DNA of 64,000 nt, from NCBI GenBank assembly GCA_016700115.1, contig CP064999.1, forward strand, positions 1,426,001 to 1,490,000, written 5' to 3'. Below are positions 25,894 to 35,503 of this stretch, in pieces (positions within the stretch are counted from its first letter, which is position 1; every line of letters begins with the position of its first letter). Made by a program: the position numbers and the translations under genes. This stretch comes from Sphingobacteriales bacterium. Lineage in GTDB: Bacteria; Bacteroidota; Bacteroidia; Chitinophagales; UBA2359. Under the pieces are notes generated by a model. It made no database searches, was not told the DNA's origin, and saw only the letters and a program-made list of their open reading frames with translations.

Positions 25894-25925
25894 AAATGAA
25901 CAACTTTTATATTTGAGCAGATTGC

Positions 25926-27473
25926 TTAACGGATCGTAGTGTTTTGCTGTATCCAGCATTTTACCGTAACCGGTGTGCCGGTTGTGTAGCCTTTAAAAAA
26001 TAGCGTTTCTTTGTTGGGGAACCCTTTGGAGGCGGCATTGATTTTTTCAGATGCTTTTGCTGCCACACTGGGGTCAATGTCTCTCGCTCTTGCATACATA
26101 TCGGCAGCCACCCAATAAATAGCATGTCCGTCAAAGCCGTCGTCTCCGCATGAACCTTTGCTTCGCATATAAAGGTCGCCGATAAAAATATAAGGTTCTC
26201 CGGAACCGGGCTGAAGGTCGGCAGCTTTTTTGGCATACTGCCGCGCTTTAGAATAATTGCCATTGGCTACCTGTTCAATTTTTGCCAACTGCATATATAC
26301 TTTTGATTCTTTGGCAGGGTCATTTTCTAATTCTAAAGATTGAAGATAGTATTTAATGGCATTGCCAAAGTCGCTGTTTTTTTGATATTGTTGAGCGATA
26401 AACCTTGCCTGAGAAGCAGAAGGCTCCAGCGTTTGCCATTTAAGCAATACTTCAAAATAGAGCGGAGTGTCAGTACAACGGGTTTGTTTTAGCTTTGAAT
26501 AAACCTGTTTCAGGGTGCTGATGTCGTTTGGATTAGCCCGGTATTTATCTCCGAATATTTGTAAAACAGTAGGACAATCGGTCGAGGCAGTAGCAGTAGC
26601 TGCAGATGTTGCAGCATCAACCCGTTCTTTCCAGTTTTCCATAACTTCCTGAACTTGTTTGTAGAGGGCGGCATAGTATTCATCTTCATTGTTTTCCACA
26701 TTGTTGTTGACAATATCAATAAGATAGTCATAAGCCGCAAACATAGAATCGGGTTTAATTACCTTGGTTTGGTAAAGCGAAACCATATCTTTAAAATATT
26801 GGTAAACAATATCGTAAGGTGCATCTTCGGTCTCTTCGGCAATGGCCTTTTGGCGCATTAAAATTAAGGCATCAGTTTCATGCGGTTTGTAGGTAGCATA
26901 AGTCCGCGCTTTCAGGCTATACATTTGAGCGGTTTCGTTAAAAGCGGTTCCTCGTTTGTCGTACAATTGAAATATGGTGTCTAAGTAGGCATAGGCTTTT
27001 GCCTCATCCAAAAATTTCCATTTTACCAAACCTCCGTTGTCTTTACAAGGGCTATCCTCAATGTAACCCGGAATTGTAGAACCATCTTTGCAAACAGCGT
27101 CTTCAATCTGTTTCTCCAAAAATGTTCTGTACATTTTTTCACCATCAATATAAGGTGTTTTACGGGCAGTTGGGGCGTTTTTAATCACATAACGCCAATA
27201 AGGCAAGGCATCGGCGTATAGGTTTTGTTTGTAGTATTCCCGATAGAGTGAATAATTTTGGACCGTTTCAACGCTGTCCGGTCCCCATTTGCCGGCAACT
27301 TCCATAAACAAGGCATCTGCTTCTGTTGCCTGAACAGTTTTGGAAGTTTGTTTTTCTTCGGTTTTAGGTTCGTTTTTTTTGCCTTTTTTCTGAGCATATC
27401 CCTGAAAAGTAAGGCTGCCAAAAATCAGGGAGGTTATTAGGGCAAGCAGGCAAATTTTCGACAATCTTTGCAT
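25926..27473 (-). CDS. Exported TPR-repeat protein
   Basis: 515 residues. Signal peptide 1-27 (LALITSLIFGSLTFQGYAQ), then a Lys/Glu-rich linker (about 28-50). Helical repeats fill the rest; clear TPR units lie in the C-terminal third (NAIKYYLQSLELENDPA, YSKARQYAKKAADLQPGSGE, PYIFIGDLYM). Several Cys pairs (KDGST...SPCKDNG; CPTVLQIFGDKY; KGSCGDDG) could form disulfides. TPR proteins act as protein scaffolds; the partner is unknown. Its downstream neighbour on the same strand is an OmpP1-like porin gene ending 94 bases upstream of this start, which hints at an outer-membrane assembly role. Confidence 0.8.
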   Translation of the reverse strand: MQRLSKICLLALITSLIFGSLTFQGYAQKKGKKNEPKTEEKQTSKTVQATEADALFMEVAGKWGPDSVETVQNYSLYREYYKQNLYADALPYWRYVIKNAPTARKTPYIDGEKMYRTFLEKQIEDAVCKDGSTIPGYIEDSPCKDNGGLVKWKFLDEAKAYAYLDTIFQLYDKRGTAFNETAQMYSLKARTYATYKPHETDALILMRQKAIAEETEDAPYDIVYQYFKDMVSLYQTKVIKPDSMFAAYDYLIDIVNNNVENNEDEYYAALYKQVQEVMENWKERVDAATSAATATASTDCPTVLQIFGDKYRANPNDISTLKQVYSKLKQTRCTDTPLYFEVLLKWQTLEPSASQARFIAQQYQKNSDFGNAIKYYLQSLELENDPAKESKVYMQLAKIEQVANGNYSKARQYAKKAADLQPGSGEPYIFIGDLYMRSKGSCGDDGFDGHAIYWVAADMYARARDIDPSVAAKASEKINAASKGFPNKETLFFKGYTTGTPVTVKCWIQQNTTIR

Positions 27474-27567
27474 GATGGGATGGTTTGTTTTTTAAAGTAG
27501 GAAATTAATAGTTGAATAAAATTTTTTTTGCCTTTCGTTCATGTAACAGATATAAAAGAGGTTTGTT

Positions 27568-28842
27568 TTAATCGTAACGGCGTTTAATAAACCATTTGTC
27601 GTTTAAAGTAAAGCCGAAGGTTGCAAGCAGGCTGGTTTCACGAATTAAAGCATTTTGTATAGTACCTCTTTGACCTAATTCCACAGATAAGTTTAATCGT
27701 GAACGTACTCTTTTGAGCGGCATACCCATTCCAAAGGTAATGCCCCACTCGGTCAATCTGGTATCATGCATGGTTAATCTGCCTGTTCCGAAATACCCGC
27801 CGGCGCTGTAAGAAGAGTTTTTAAAAAAACTTCCTGAAGAGCGGCTGTCGGGAACTATGGTTGCTCCGGTTGAAAATTTAAGACTATTGGTCAGTGAGGT
27901 ATCTGATTGTTCATAAAACCTGAACTGTTCCCAGTTTTCCCAGCTAACGTCAGCACTGACAATCCATTGGTCTGTGCTTTGAAGTGATACGCCGGTCGAA
28001 ATCTTGGCAGGCAGTGAAATTTTACCTTTCTGATCGTTGGTAATAAAAAGCGTATCTATCACCGAAACATTATCATCTTCAATCTGAGCCCTTTCCCAAC
28101 GAGTATTCTGTGTACTGTTAAGCTTGGTGCCTGCATTTCCGGATGCTCCAAAAATCAGGTTCAGCTTTTTCGACAGTTTCAAATCATACTGAAGCCCCAA
28201 ATTCCAGATAAATCCTCTTGGGAAAATATCCTGAGTTCTTACATTGTTAAATACATTTTCTTCAGAAGGGAATGTTTGTCGCAATTGCCGCGATTGAGTG
28301 CCAAAAACATAGCCAAGGTTGAGCCCGGCAGAAACAGACTTATATTTAAATCCATTGCCGAAATAAACCTGATACAATTGCCCGTTCCCTAAAAATCTGT
28401 ACTGAAGGGTGTCAATTCCCTCCTGACTCTTATTGACCGATATGTCGTAGTGAAAATAGCTGTAGGGCAATATTCCGAAACTTGCCCCCCAATATTTTTT
28501 TAACGGAAACGCAAAGGCCAGGTAAGAAAGGTTGCCGGTAGCAGTACGATGCTGCTCGGTGGCAGTATTGAGCCACAAGGCGCTGCCCTGAAGAGCAATT
28601 TCGTAGGTAGTCAGTTGCAGAGAACTATAAGAAGCCGGATTGCCGTAGTTTATATTCAGCGGGGTTCGCAAAGCAGTACTGACACCGCCCATTGCGCGGT
28701 TAAATGCAAACTGAGTTGGGTGTATATCACCGGTGCCGGCAATGGAGTAGGGAGAATTGACCTGGTTGATCTGAGCGAAACCTTTAAACGAAAAGAAAAA
28801 TGAAAAAATCAGGAGGCAAAATGCCTTAGATGTTGCCGACAT
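27568..28842 (-). CDS. OmpP1/FadL-like outer-membrane protein
   Basis: 424 residues. Signal peptide 1-23 (LLIFSFFFSFKGFAQ) followed by NSPYSIAGTGDIHPTQFAFN and RAMGGVSTAL, the N-terminal pattern of FadL/OmpP1 beta-barrels (AmxGGv...). The remainder alternates short amphipathic strands rich in Tyr, Phe and Gly, ending in FGFTLNDKWFIKRRYD. FadL-type barrels move hydrophobic compounds over the outer membrane. The start overlaps the 3' end of coaX by 17 bases, so the two are translated from one mRNA. Confidence 0.8.
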   Translation of the reverse strand: MSATSKAFCLLIFSFFFSFKGFAQINQVNSPYSIAGTGDIHPTQFAFNRAMGGVSTALRTPLNINYGNPASYSSLQLTTYEIALQGSALWLNTATEQHRTATGNLSYLAFAFPLKKYWGASFGILPYSYFHYDISVNKSQEGIDTLQYRFLGNGQLYQVYFGNGFKYKSVSAGLNLGYVFGTQSRQLRQTFPSEENVFNNVRTQDIFPRGFIWNLGLQYDLKLSKKLNLIFGASGNAGTKLNSTQNTRWERAQIEDDNVSVIDTLFITNDQKGKISLPAKISTGVSLQSTDQWIVSADVSWENWEQFRFYEQSDTSLTNSLKFSTGATIVPDSRSSGSFFKNSSYSAGGYFGTGRLTMHDTRLTEWGITFGMGMPLKRVRSRLNLSVELGQRGTIQNALIRETSLLATFGFTLNDKWFIKRRYD

Positions 28843-29572
28843 TATATTGTAAAATTTTGTTCAACCCTTCGGGTACTAAATTTGGGGACACAAATATCTG
28901 ATTATTAAGCCTCTTTTCAAAAAAAATGGCATCTCCTCCTGTTAATATGACTTTTTGTACCGAATATTCCTGTCGGTAGCGGTCTATAATGCCGTCCATT
29001 TCGGCCAAAGCACTCACAATAACACCCGAAATCAGGGAATAGTATGTATTGTTGCCTACTAATGGCAAAAAATTGATTTCATCAAGTGTTGTTTCAATAA
29101 ACGGCAATTTTTGGGTAAAGGTGTGCAAAGCCTTAAATCTCATCATAATTCCGGGTGAAATGGCACCACCCAAATAGCTGCCTTTGGCATTGATGAAATC
29201 ATATTTGATGCAAGTACCGGCATCTATGACCAATAGATTGGTTTCCGGAAACAGGTTATTAGCTCCTATTACTGCCGCTAACCGGTCGTTGCCCAATGTT
29301 TGCGGAGTCTCATATTTGTTGTCTATCGGAATTGGTGTTGAGGCTGAAAGCAGCACCAAAACAGTTTTCCTGCAAATAGTATCAATCAGATCGTCAGCGT
29401 TTTTTCCAACTGACGAAACAATTGTATGGCGGATTTGAAAGTCATCAATCAACCTGTTCATATTTTCAACAGTTGGCAAACCGTTGAAAATGGTGTGTTG
29501 AACCAATTGATTTTGCCGGTCAAACACGGCAACCTTGGTTCGGGTATTGCCTATATCCAGACACAGGTTCAT
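28826..29572 (-). CDS. coaX: Type III pantothenate kinase
   Basis: 248 residues, standard for the family. ASKHA-fold motifs: phosphate 1 loop LDIGNTRTKVAVFD (5-18), GNDRLAAVIGA (about 97-107), phosphate 2 DAGTCIKYDF (about 120-129), and GGAISPGIMMRFKAL (about 138-152). The enzyme phosphorylates pantothenate, the first step of coenzyme A synthesis; type III enzymes need a monovalent cation and are not inhibited by CoA. Cytoplasmic. Overlaps the OmpP1-like gene downstream. Confidence 0.95.
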   Translation of the reverse strand: MNLCLDIGNTRTKVAVFDRQNQLVQHTIFNGLPTVENMNRLIDDFQIRHTIVSSVGKNADDLIDTICRKTVLVLLSASTPIPIDNKYETPQTLGNDRLAAVIGANNLFPETNLLVIDAGTCIKYDFINAKGSYLGGAISPGIMMRFKALHTFTQKLPFIETTLDEINFLPLVGNNTYYSLISGVIVSALAEMDGIIDRYRQEYSVQKVILTGGDAIFFEKRLNNQIFVSPNLVPEGLNKILQYNVGNI

Positions 29573-29605
29573 ATTCTATGAGATAACGTTGTTTTAGGGC
29601 AAAAA

Positions 29606-29656
29606 AATATCGGTGAAATCTTACCGAAAAAAAATGGGCAAGACTACACCGATATT
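29606..29656 (-). terminator. Possible terminator of the LysM gene
   Basis: AATATCGGTG (29606-29615) pairs with CACCGATATT (29647-29656) over a 31-base loop containing a run of eight A; on the minus strand it is followed by TTTTTTGCCC. It lies between the LysM gene and coaX. Confidence 0.5.
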
Positions 29657-29724
29657 CTTTGTTCGCACATTGTTGTCGTAATTATGAACGAACGATTTTA
29701 AATTAGAATCAGTAAAATGAAATC

Positions 29725-30231
29725 TTAAAGAGCAGGAATGCGCAACACCTGTCCGGGATAAATCTTATCAGGGTCAGACAACATGGGTTTGTTGGCTTCA
29801 AAAATAACCATGTATTTATTGGCATTGCCATAAAACTCTTTGGCAATTTTTGAAAGCGTATCGCCTTTAACAACAGTGTAGTATTGCGAGTCAGTCTGCT
29901 CAACACTGCGATCTTCGGGCAACGAAATACGGTCTTCGACATAAGCAATACCATCAACATTGCCGCAAACCAAAATTGCTTTTTCTTTGTCGGACACACT
30001 GTATGCTTTACCGTGAACAATTGCGGTTTCATCGTTTACCTGTATGTATAGGTCTTCAATGTTCAATCCGAATTTGCGCACTTCGCTTTCTAATAAAAGC
30101 GCTTTTTGAGCATCCAATTCTTCCTGGCTTAAAACGGGAGTAGTTGACACAACTTCTTTTTTCTCAGCGGTCTCATCTTTTCTTCCGAAAAGTTTAGCAC
30201 CGGCATTTTTCATAAACGAAATAAGTCCCAT
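29725..30231 (-). CDS. BON/LysM-domain protein, Kbp (YgaU)-like
   Basis: 168 residues. An N-terminal segment with Gly-Leu-Ile-Ser-Phe is followed by a Lys/Glu-rich stretch; a BON-like domain spans about 50-105 (KFGLNIEDLYIQVND ... VCGNVDGIAYVEDRI); LysM spans about 117-167 (YYTVVKGDTLSKIAKEFYGN, KIYPGQVLRIP). This order and size match E. coli Kbp/YgaU, a cytoplasmic potassium-binding protein. No signal peptide is present, so here too LysM need not bind peptidoglycan. It has its own promoter at 30280-30309. Confidence 0.82.
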   Translation of the reverse strand: MGLISFMKNAGAKLFGRKDETAEKKEVVSTTPVLSQEELDAQKALLLESEVRKFGLNIEDLYIQVNDETAIVHGKAYSVSDKEKAILVCGNVDGIAYVEDRISLPEDRSVEQTDSQYYTVVKGDTLSKIAKEFYGNANKYMVIFEANKPMLSDPDKIYPGQVLRIPAL

Positions 30232-30279
30232 TGTTTAGTGTTATTTAGTGGTTACAAAATATAATTTTCATAGAAGATG

Positions 30280-30309
30280 CAAATATAAGGTCTTTTTCTG
30301 TTTAACCAA
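30280..30309 (-). promoter_or_regulatory. Promoter of the Kbp-like gene
   Basis: On the minus strand TTG (30307-30309), 19 bases, TATATTTG (30280-30287): full match to the Bacteroidota consensus. Start of transcription would be about 40 bases before the ATG. Confidence 0.7.
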
Positions 30310-30377
30310 AAAAAGGCTGTTTGGATTGCATAAATTGATGAAAAAATTTTAAAAAAAATAAATTGTTCCTCCTTCGT

Positions 30378-30998
30378 TTATCTGCTTAACAGATAGTTCT
30401 CATAAGGCAACCTTGTGGCAATAGACCGGGCAAGCGTAAATTCATCTACATATTCCAGTTCTCCGCCAAATGCAATGCCGCGCGCAACAGTAGTTATTTT
30501 AACCGGTAAGCCTGACAGTTTTTTGGAAATGTAAAAAATAGTGGTGTCGCCTTCCATTGTCGGGCTTAAAGCCATGATGAGTTCTTCTACAATTTCGGTT
30601 TTTACCCGCTCTACCAGGCTTTCAATTTGGAGGTTATCAGGGCCAATACCATCTATAGGTGAAATAACTCCACCAATCACATGATAAACTCCGTTAAACT
30701 GCTGTGTATTTTCTATCGCTATCACATCCCTTAGCGTCTCTACCACACAAACGAGGGTTTTGTTTCTCGAAGGGCTGGCACAAATATTGCAAATTTCGGT
30801 GTCAGCCACATTATGGCATATCTTGCACTTTTTAATGTCATTGCGCATCCTGATAATCGTTTCGCTGAACCGCTCTACTTCTTTGGAGTCTTGTTTAAGC
30901 AAATGCAACACCAGCCGAAGGGCAGTTTTTTTTCCGATACCCGGAAGTTTTGAAAATTCATTGACAGAGTCTTCGATATGTTTAGATGGATAATTCAT
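30378..30998 (-). CDS. recR: Recombination protein RecR
   Basis: 206 residues from MNYPSKHIEDS (30998); an in-frame ATG four codons earlier (30010 bases plus 1000, i.e. 31010) is also possible. Helix-hairpin-helix LPGIGKKTALRLVLHLL (about 14-30), four-Cys zinc finger CKICHNVADTEICNIC (about 54-69), then a Toprim domain (LVCVVETLRDVIAIENTQQF, GVYHVIGGVISP). RecR works with RecO/RecF to load RecA on gapped DNA. Length and motif order are normal. Confidence 0.95.
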   Translation of the reverse strand: MNYPSKHIEDSVNEFSKLPGIGKKTALRLVLHLLKQDSKEVERFSETIIRMRNDIKKCKICHNVADTEICNICASPSRNKTLVCVVETLRDVIAIENTQQFNGVYHVIGGVISPIDGIGPDNLQIESLVERVKTEIVEELIMALSPTMEGDTTIFYISKKLSGLPVKITTVARGIAFGGELEYVDEFTLARSIATRLPYENYLLSR

Positions 30999-31121
30999 AA
31001 AAGGGGACAAAAAAAAATAGAAAGTAAAGACCTGAAAAAAATTTTACTGCTCATTGCTTGGAGGAAAAAAGGCTTGCCCTTTCGTCCGTAAAGGTACGGA
31101 AGAATTTATGATACTTCTGCC

Positions 31122-32267
31122 TTACTTAGGAGGTAACTCCAAAGTACAAACAATGGCATAATGGTCTGAATAGTCTTTTTTAAGAATAGAAAAGCCATGA
31201 GAAACCATTGTTGGATCATGTAGGATATAGTCAATGCGAAGGTTAGGGGTAAGGGCGTTATAGGTTTTGCCCATTCCAAAATCACTTTTTAAAAATGCAT
31301 CCTGTAGATTTTTACTGATGGTGCGGTAGGTATAGGATGCAGGCACATCGTTAAAATCGCCACAAACAACAACAGGATGGGGCGATTTTTGGATATGTTC
31401 TGCCAGCACGCGGGCTTGTGTACTTCTCTTTTGAAAACCGCCCCCCAGTTTCACCACAATATCCTTGGCTTTTTGTAAAGCCGTTTGTTTTAAAGGGTTA
31501 TCATTCAGATTTCCGGAAAGTTCGCTGATGTATTTGACTTCTTTGTCAGCAAGTTTAAATGATTGTAAATGGGCATTAAAAATGCGAATTAATTTGCCGT
31601 TTACCTCTACATCTGCATAAGCCACTATATTTCCGGTGGAGTTGCTGAATACAATTTTATCAGGATTGGACAATGGGTATTTTGAAAAAATAGCTTCCCC
31701 CCAATGATCTTTACCTCTCAGTGAAAGTGTTTTTTCAAAATGGTAATATTTATAGCCTAATTCATTGACCAGCAACTTAATGTTATGTAACTCGCCTTTG
31801 TCTTCGGTATAAAACTCCTGAAAACAAATAATATCGGGATTTTCTGCTCGAATCAAATTCAGCATCCTGTCTCTGGCAGGGATATTTTCTTTCCAGTTAT
31901 ACAAATCAAAATTGCGAACATTATAACTCATTACCTTTAACATCTGAATTTTCCCTTCGGTGGCAGACTTTGGCACAGAGGTGTTGAGGTTTAAGGCCAC
32001 AGTTTTAGAAAACATATTGTAGCCAATCAGCAACACGATAAGCATGTAAAAAAACTGCTTCCACTTCTTTCTGAGCAACCAGTACAGGGTAAAAAAAAGA
32101 TTAACCAACAGAATATAGGGATAACCTAATGCCAAAACAGCAGGTATCCACAGGGTTTCAGGATTGATAAATGGAGCTGTATAGGTACACAGCAATACAA
32201 CAATCGCAAGGAGATTGAAAAAATAGACCAATTTGTCAAACCAACTAAGCTGCCTTGCTGAATTCAT
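31122..32267 (-). CDS. Membrane-anchored endonuclease/exonuclease/phosphatase (EEP) family protein
   Basis: 381 residues. Three hydrophobic segments at about 10-30, 38-60 and 64-84 anchor the protein. The EEP domain follows (about 105-380): SYNVRNFDLYN, ICFQEFYTED (Mg-binding Glu), FNAHLQSFK, GDFNDVPASYTY and the final DYSDHYAIVC with the catalytic Asp-His pair. The family includes nucleases, sphingomyelinases and inositol phosphatases; the substrate cannot be told. The upstream PAP2-like gene ends 150 bases before this start on the same strand. Confidence 0.87.
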   Translation of the reverse strand: MNSARQLSWFDKLVYFFNLLAIVVLLCTYTAPFINPETLWIPAVLALGYPYILLVNLFFTLYWLLRKKWKQFFYMLIVLLIGYNMFSKTVALNLNTSVPKSATEGKIQMLKVMSYNVRNFDLYNWKENIPARDRMLNLIRAENPDIICFQEFYTEDKGELHNIKLLVNELGYKYYHFEKTLSLRGKDHWGEAIFSKYPLSNPDKIVFSNSTGNIVAYADVEVNGKLIRIFNAHLQSFKLADKEVKYISELSGNLNDNPLKQTALQKAKDIVVKLGGGFQKRSTQARVLAEHIQKSPHPVVVCGDFNDVPASYTYRTISKNLQDAFLKSDFGMGKTYNALTPNLRIDYILHDPTMVSHGFSILKKDYSDHYAIVCTLELPPK

Positions 32268-32416
32268 AATATCCCATTGTTGCAGGAAGTATCAAAAACG
32301 GAATTATCAACAATAAAGTTTGAATTGCCGGAATTGCAATTAACGCGCTGATAAATGGAAATTGTCTGAAAGGTATTTGAAAAAAGAGACAACAAAAAGA
32401 ATACGGATGAGAAAAA

Positions 32417-33097
32417 TCAAAATAACAATAAAGAAACTGACATACATAAAAACCCAAGCATATAGCCATTATATACCTCTCGGGGTTGGTGTGCATTTAA
32501 AATCAGACGTGAAGTACCTACGGCTCCGGTTAAAAAAATAACCAACATCAAAGCCCAGGCGATATTGAAAATACTGATACCAGAAACAAATAACACCACA
32601 GCAAAAGCGCCTCCCATTCCAATGGCATGAATGCTTATTTTCTCGACCATTATATTAACAATCATGGACAAAAACAAGGCAATGGTTGCTCCAAACATCA
32701 TTTTAGCGGCTATAACCGGCAATTGCTCCCGATACAATACGGTGCAGGTCCATGTGTATAAAAACGCCATCGGCATGAAAACCAAAATGCGTTGCTTGCG
32801 GTCAGTAACCTGAAAACTGTCAATAAAATCGAGGCGACGCATCAGGAAAACTATCATCAACGGAAACAAAAGGGTGTAAAGAGCAATGGTTCTGACCACA
32901 AAAACAGCTTGACCTGAGGTATAAAAACCAAAAATATTTGGCAAGACCCAAACAATAAACATTGCCAGATAAGTAGGAATCAATACAGGATGCAGCAAAA
33001 CAGATAATAGATGGGCGACGACTTTGATGCCCGAAAGAACATTTGGCTTTTCTGTATTGAAATCTGAAGGTTTAGGCAAAGGTACTTGTTGTTCCAT
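32417..33097 (-). CDS. PAP2-like integral membrane protein
   Basis: 226 residues from MEQQVPLPKPSDF (33097); a frame open to ATG 33205 exists, but its extra 36 residues look non-conserved. About six membrane spans (for example HPVLIPTYLAMFIVWVLPNI, MMFGATIALFLSMIVNIMV, GGAFAVVLFVSGISIFNIAW). The C-terminal part KISIHAIGMGG ... GTSRLILNAHQPREVYNGYM resembles the C-terminal phosphatase motifs (SxHxxG, SRLxxxxHxPxEV) of the PAP2 superfamily, so a lipid-phosphate phosphatase-like role is possible. It lies between rpoN and the EEP gene on one strand. Confidence 0.75.
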   Translation of the reverse strand: MEQQVPLPKPSDFNTEKPNVLSGIKVVAHLLSVLLHPVLIPTYLAMFIVWVLPNIFGFYTSGQAVFVVRTIALYTLLFPLMIVFLMRRLDFIDSFQVTDRKQRILVFMPMAFLYTWTCTVLYREQLPVIAAKMMFGATIALFLSMIVNIMVEKISIHAIGMGGAFAVVLFVSGISIFNIAWALMLVIFLTGAVGTSRLILNAHQPREVYNGYMLGFLCMSVSLLLF

Positions 33098-33219
33098 ATT
33101 TATATTTTCATTGCCGGGTAAAAAACCTGTGTTGAAACTGATTGGTTGAAATACCGGATAATTCAACAAAAATATATACCCCTGAAATTTAGCAATAACA
33201 TGCAATTCTGTTATACCGC

Positions 33220-34716
33220 TTATATCTTTTTTCTAAGTCTTGCTACGGGAATGTCCAAATGTTCGCGGTATTTGGCAACGGTACGGCGGGCAATATTATA
33301 CCCTCGTTTAACCAGTTCTTCCGTGATTTTCTGATCAGACAAGGGGCGTTTTTTATTCTCTTGTCCTATCAGATCAGACAAAATCTTTTTGATTTCTCTG
33401 TTCGACACTTCCTCTCCGCTATCGGTTTGCATAGCCTCGGAGAAGAAAGATTTAAGCGAAAAAGTCCCAAACTCAGTTTGCACAAATTTACTGTTAGAAA
33501 CGCGCGAAATAGTCGAAATGTCTAAATTGGTAATATCGGCAACATCCTTGAGAATCATAGGTCGCAACTGCGTTTCATCACCGGTAATAAAATAATCGTG
33601 CTGATAACTGAGAATAGCTTCCATTGTTTTCAGCATAGTTGTTTGTCTTTGCTTGATGGCATCTATAAACCACTTGGCAGAGTCAATTTTTTGTTTTATA
33701 AACAAAATAGCTTCACTTTTTTGTACGTCCTTTTTCTTGTTTTTGGAGCGCGAATATTCTTTCAGCATTTCTTTATAGGTATCACTAATCCTGAGTTCCG
33801 GAGTATTACGCGAATTGAGTGTTAGCAATAACTCATCATTCACATTTGTAACAATAAAATCCGGAACAATATAGGTTTCAGGATTGATGGTAGTGTTGTT
33901 GGGCGAATAAGCATTTCCGGGTCTTGGGTTCAGTTTTAAAATTTCATCAACTGCACCTCTTAAGTCTTCCATATTGATATGTAACTGACGACAAAGTTTT
34001 TCGTAATGCTTCTTGGTAAATTCTTCAAAATGGTCTTCCAATATGGTTATTGCCAGTTTTACGGAATAGTTTTCTTCAGGGTGCCGTCTTTTTAACTGTA
34101 TCATCAAACACTCCTGCAATGACCGGGCTCCCACGCCGGGAGGATCGAAAGATTGAATAATATGTAACAGGGTTTCTAATTCCGGTACCTCTACCATGAT
34201 GTTCTGTTTAAAGGCGAGGTCATCACTGATCGAATTCAAACTGCGTCTCAAATAACCATCATCGTCTAAGCTGCCAATCACTTGTTTTGCAATCAGGTAT
34301 GACGGTTCGTTTATACTTACCATGCCCAATTGCTGCATTAAATATTCGTGAAATGTAACGTCAAATGCTTTTGGAATTGTTCTGTTTTCTTCACTGCTTC
34401 CATAATTGGGGTCGTTCAACTTATAGCCGGGTGTTCTGTCATCATCATCATAATACCCGCTCAGGTCATATTCATCAAATCCGTCTTCGTTCTGCTCATT
34501 GTTACTGTCAGAACTGTTAGGCTCAGTATGATCCAAAGATACCTGTGTTGCCTGTGCATCATCCAACCTCACCTCCTCCAAAGCAGGATTTTCTTCCAAC
34601 TCTTGTTTAATCCTTGCTTCGAGCAACAATGTCGGCACTTGCAACAACTTCATCGTCTGAATTTGTTGAGGAGATAATTTCTGAATTTGCTTTTGAACGA
34701 GGCGCTGATTTAGCAT
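33220..34716 (-). CDS. rpoN: RNA polymerase sigma-54 factor
   Basis: 498 residues. Region I is Gln/Leu-rich (MLNQRLVQKQIQKLSPQQIQ, TMKLLQVPTLLLEARIKQEL), region II is acidic (about 50-105), then the core-binding domain (about 120-310), a helix-turn-helix (DISTISRVSNSKFVQTEFGT) and the RpoN box ARRTVAKYRE near the C-terminus (about 477-486), which reads the -24 element. It needs AAA+ activators, none of which is encoded in this window. The leader has a -7 like box TATCTTTG at 34776-34783 (minus strand) without a fitting -33. Confidence 0.96.
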   Translation of the reverse strand: MLNQRLVQKQIQKLSPQQIQTMKLLQVPTLLLEARIKQELEENPALEEVRLDDAQATQVSLDHTEPNSSDSNNEQNEDGFDEYDLSGYYDDDDRTPGYKLNDPNYGSSEENRTIPKAFDVTFHEYLMQQLGMVSINEPSYLIAKQVIGSLDDDGYLRRSLNSISDDLAFKQNIMVEVPELETLLHIIQSFDPPGVGARSLQECLMIQLKRRHPEENYSVKLAITILEDHFEEFTKKHYEKLCRQLHINMEDLRGAVDEILKLNPRPGNAYSPNNTTINPETYIVPDFIVTNVNDELLLTLNSRNTPELRISDTYKEMLKEYSRSKNKKKDVQKSEAILFIKQKIDSAKWFIDAIKQRQTTMLKTMEAILSYQHDYFITGDETQLRPMILKDVADITNLDISTISRVSNSKFVQTEFGTFSLKSFFSEAMQTDSGEEVSNREIKKILSDLIGQENKKRPLSDQKITEELVKRGYNIARRTVAKYREHLDIPVARLRKKI

Positions 34717-35241
34717 AATGGTTGTAAGTGTTTTATTTTAGGAAATTGGCTGAGGTTTTATAAAAATTGAATTATCAAAGATACTGTTATAGGTTCAAAT
34801 TTTTAAAAAATATTTCACTTTTCGCTGAAACAAAAATATATTTTTATTTTCGCAATTCTTTAGGGCTTTATTTTAAAGATGTTTTGTCGTTAGAATTTTA
34901 CAGCTAATATTATGCCAATTATAAAAACCTTGTGTATTAACAGACAAGTTTTACCTCCTATGACTGTACATTAAAGTTATGAAAACACCTGATACAACCC
35001 AACCCTTTTGAAGACATCAGCGATTTAAAACAACTTCTTTATATAACATATCAACAGTCAAAATAGTTAACTCTTCCAAAGTATGCCATTTAGCCTCGTT
35101 TTATCTTCAAAAGAGTTGAATTAAAACCCTCTATCTCATCTTTCTGCTTCTTCAGAGTTTATGCCTTCCATTAATACAGTCTGCTTAACACTGAGTGTTT
35201 GTTTTTCCCTTGTTTTAATGTGTTAATTTCACCCGATGTGC

Positions 35242-35271
35242 TTGTATAATAGGGATAGAACACTATCTTTG
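35242..35271 (+). promoter_or_regulatory. Promoter of the M23 peptidase gene
   Basis: TTG at 35242-35244, 19 bases, TATCTTTG at 35264-35271: complete consensus match. It predicts a transcript start near 35278, leaving an unusually long leader before ATG 35544. Confidence 0.7.
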
Positions 35272-35446
35272 CGCGTTGTTTTTAAGCTTTTCTAATAAAA
35301 TAGCTACTCATAGGAGTTTTTTTTGCCGGCAAATCAAGCGCTTTTTGTGCTTGTTTCAGACAATGAGTCCAATGTGTTTTTATAATTAAAAAAGAAAATT
35401 ACAACCAACCAAAATGAAGTAAGCGCTTTTAAAGTAAACAAAAGTG

Positions 35447-35503
35447 ATAGGGCAATGGGTAAATCTATTGATAAACCACAAAAGATATTTAACCATGCCC
35501 TAT
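35447..35503 (+). promoter_or_regulatory. Long hairpin in the leader of the M23 peptidase gene
   Basis: ATAGGGCAATGGGTAAATCT (35447-35466) pairs with AGATATTTAACCATGCCCTA... (35483-35503) over about 19 pairs with small bulges and a 16-base loop. A smaller hairpin, CAAGCGC / GTGCTTG, lies at 35335-35354. The long one ends 40 bases before the ATG and has no T run, so it is more likely an RNA control element than a terminator. Confidence 0.5.

Larger units (their letters stand above)
25063..25925. other. Long intergenic region with repeat array and one doubtful small gene
   Basis: 863 bases between the PLD-like gene and the TPR gene. It contains the 21-bp array (25169-25462), a doubtful 72-residue minus-strand frame (25537-25755) and a terminator (25863-25893). 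The remainder is AT-rich without recognisable features. Confidence 0.6.

Noticed and set aside
32245..32496. 83-codon minus-strand frame overlapping the PAP2-like and EEP genes
   Set aside because: It is the shifted frame of the conserved PAP2-like C-terminus and has no separate support.
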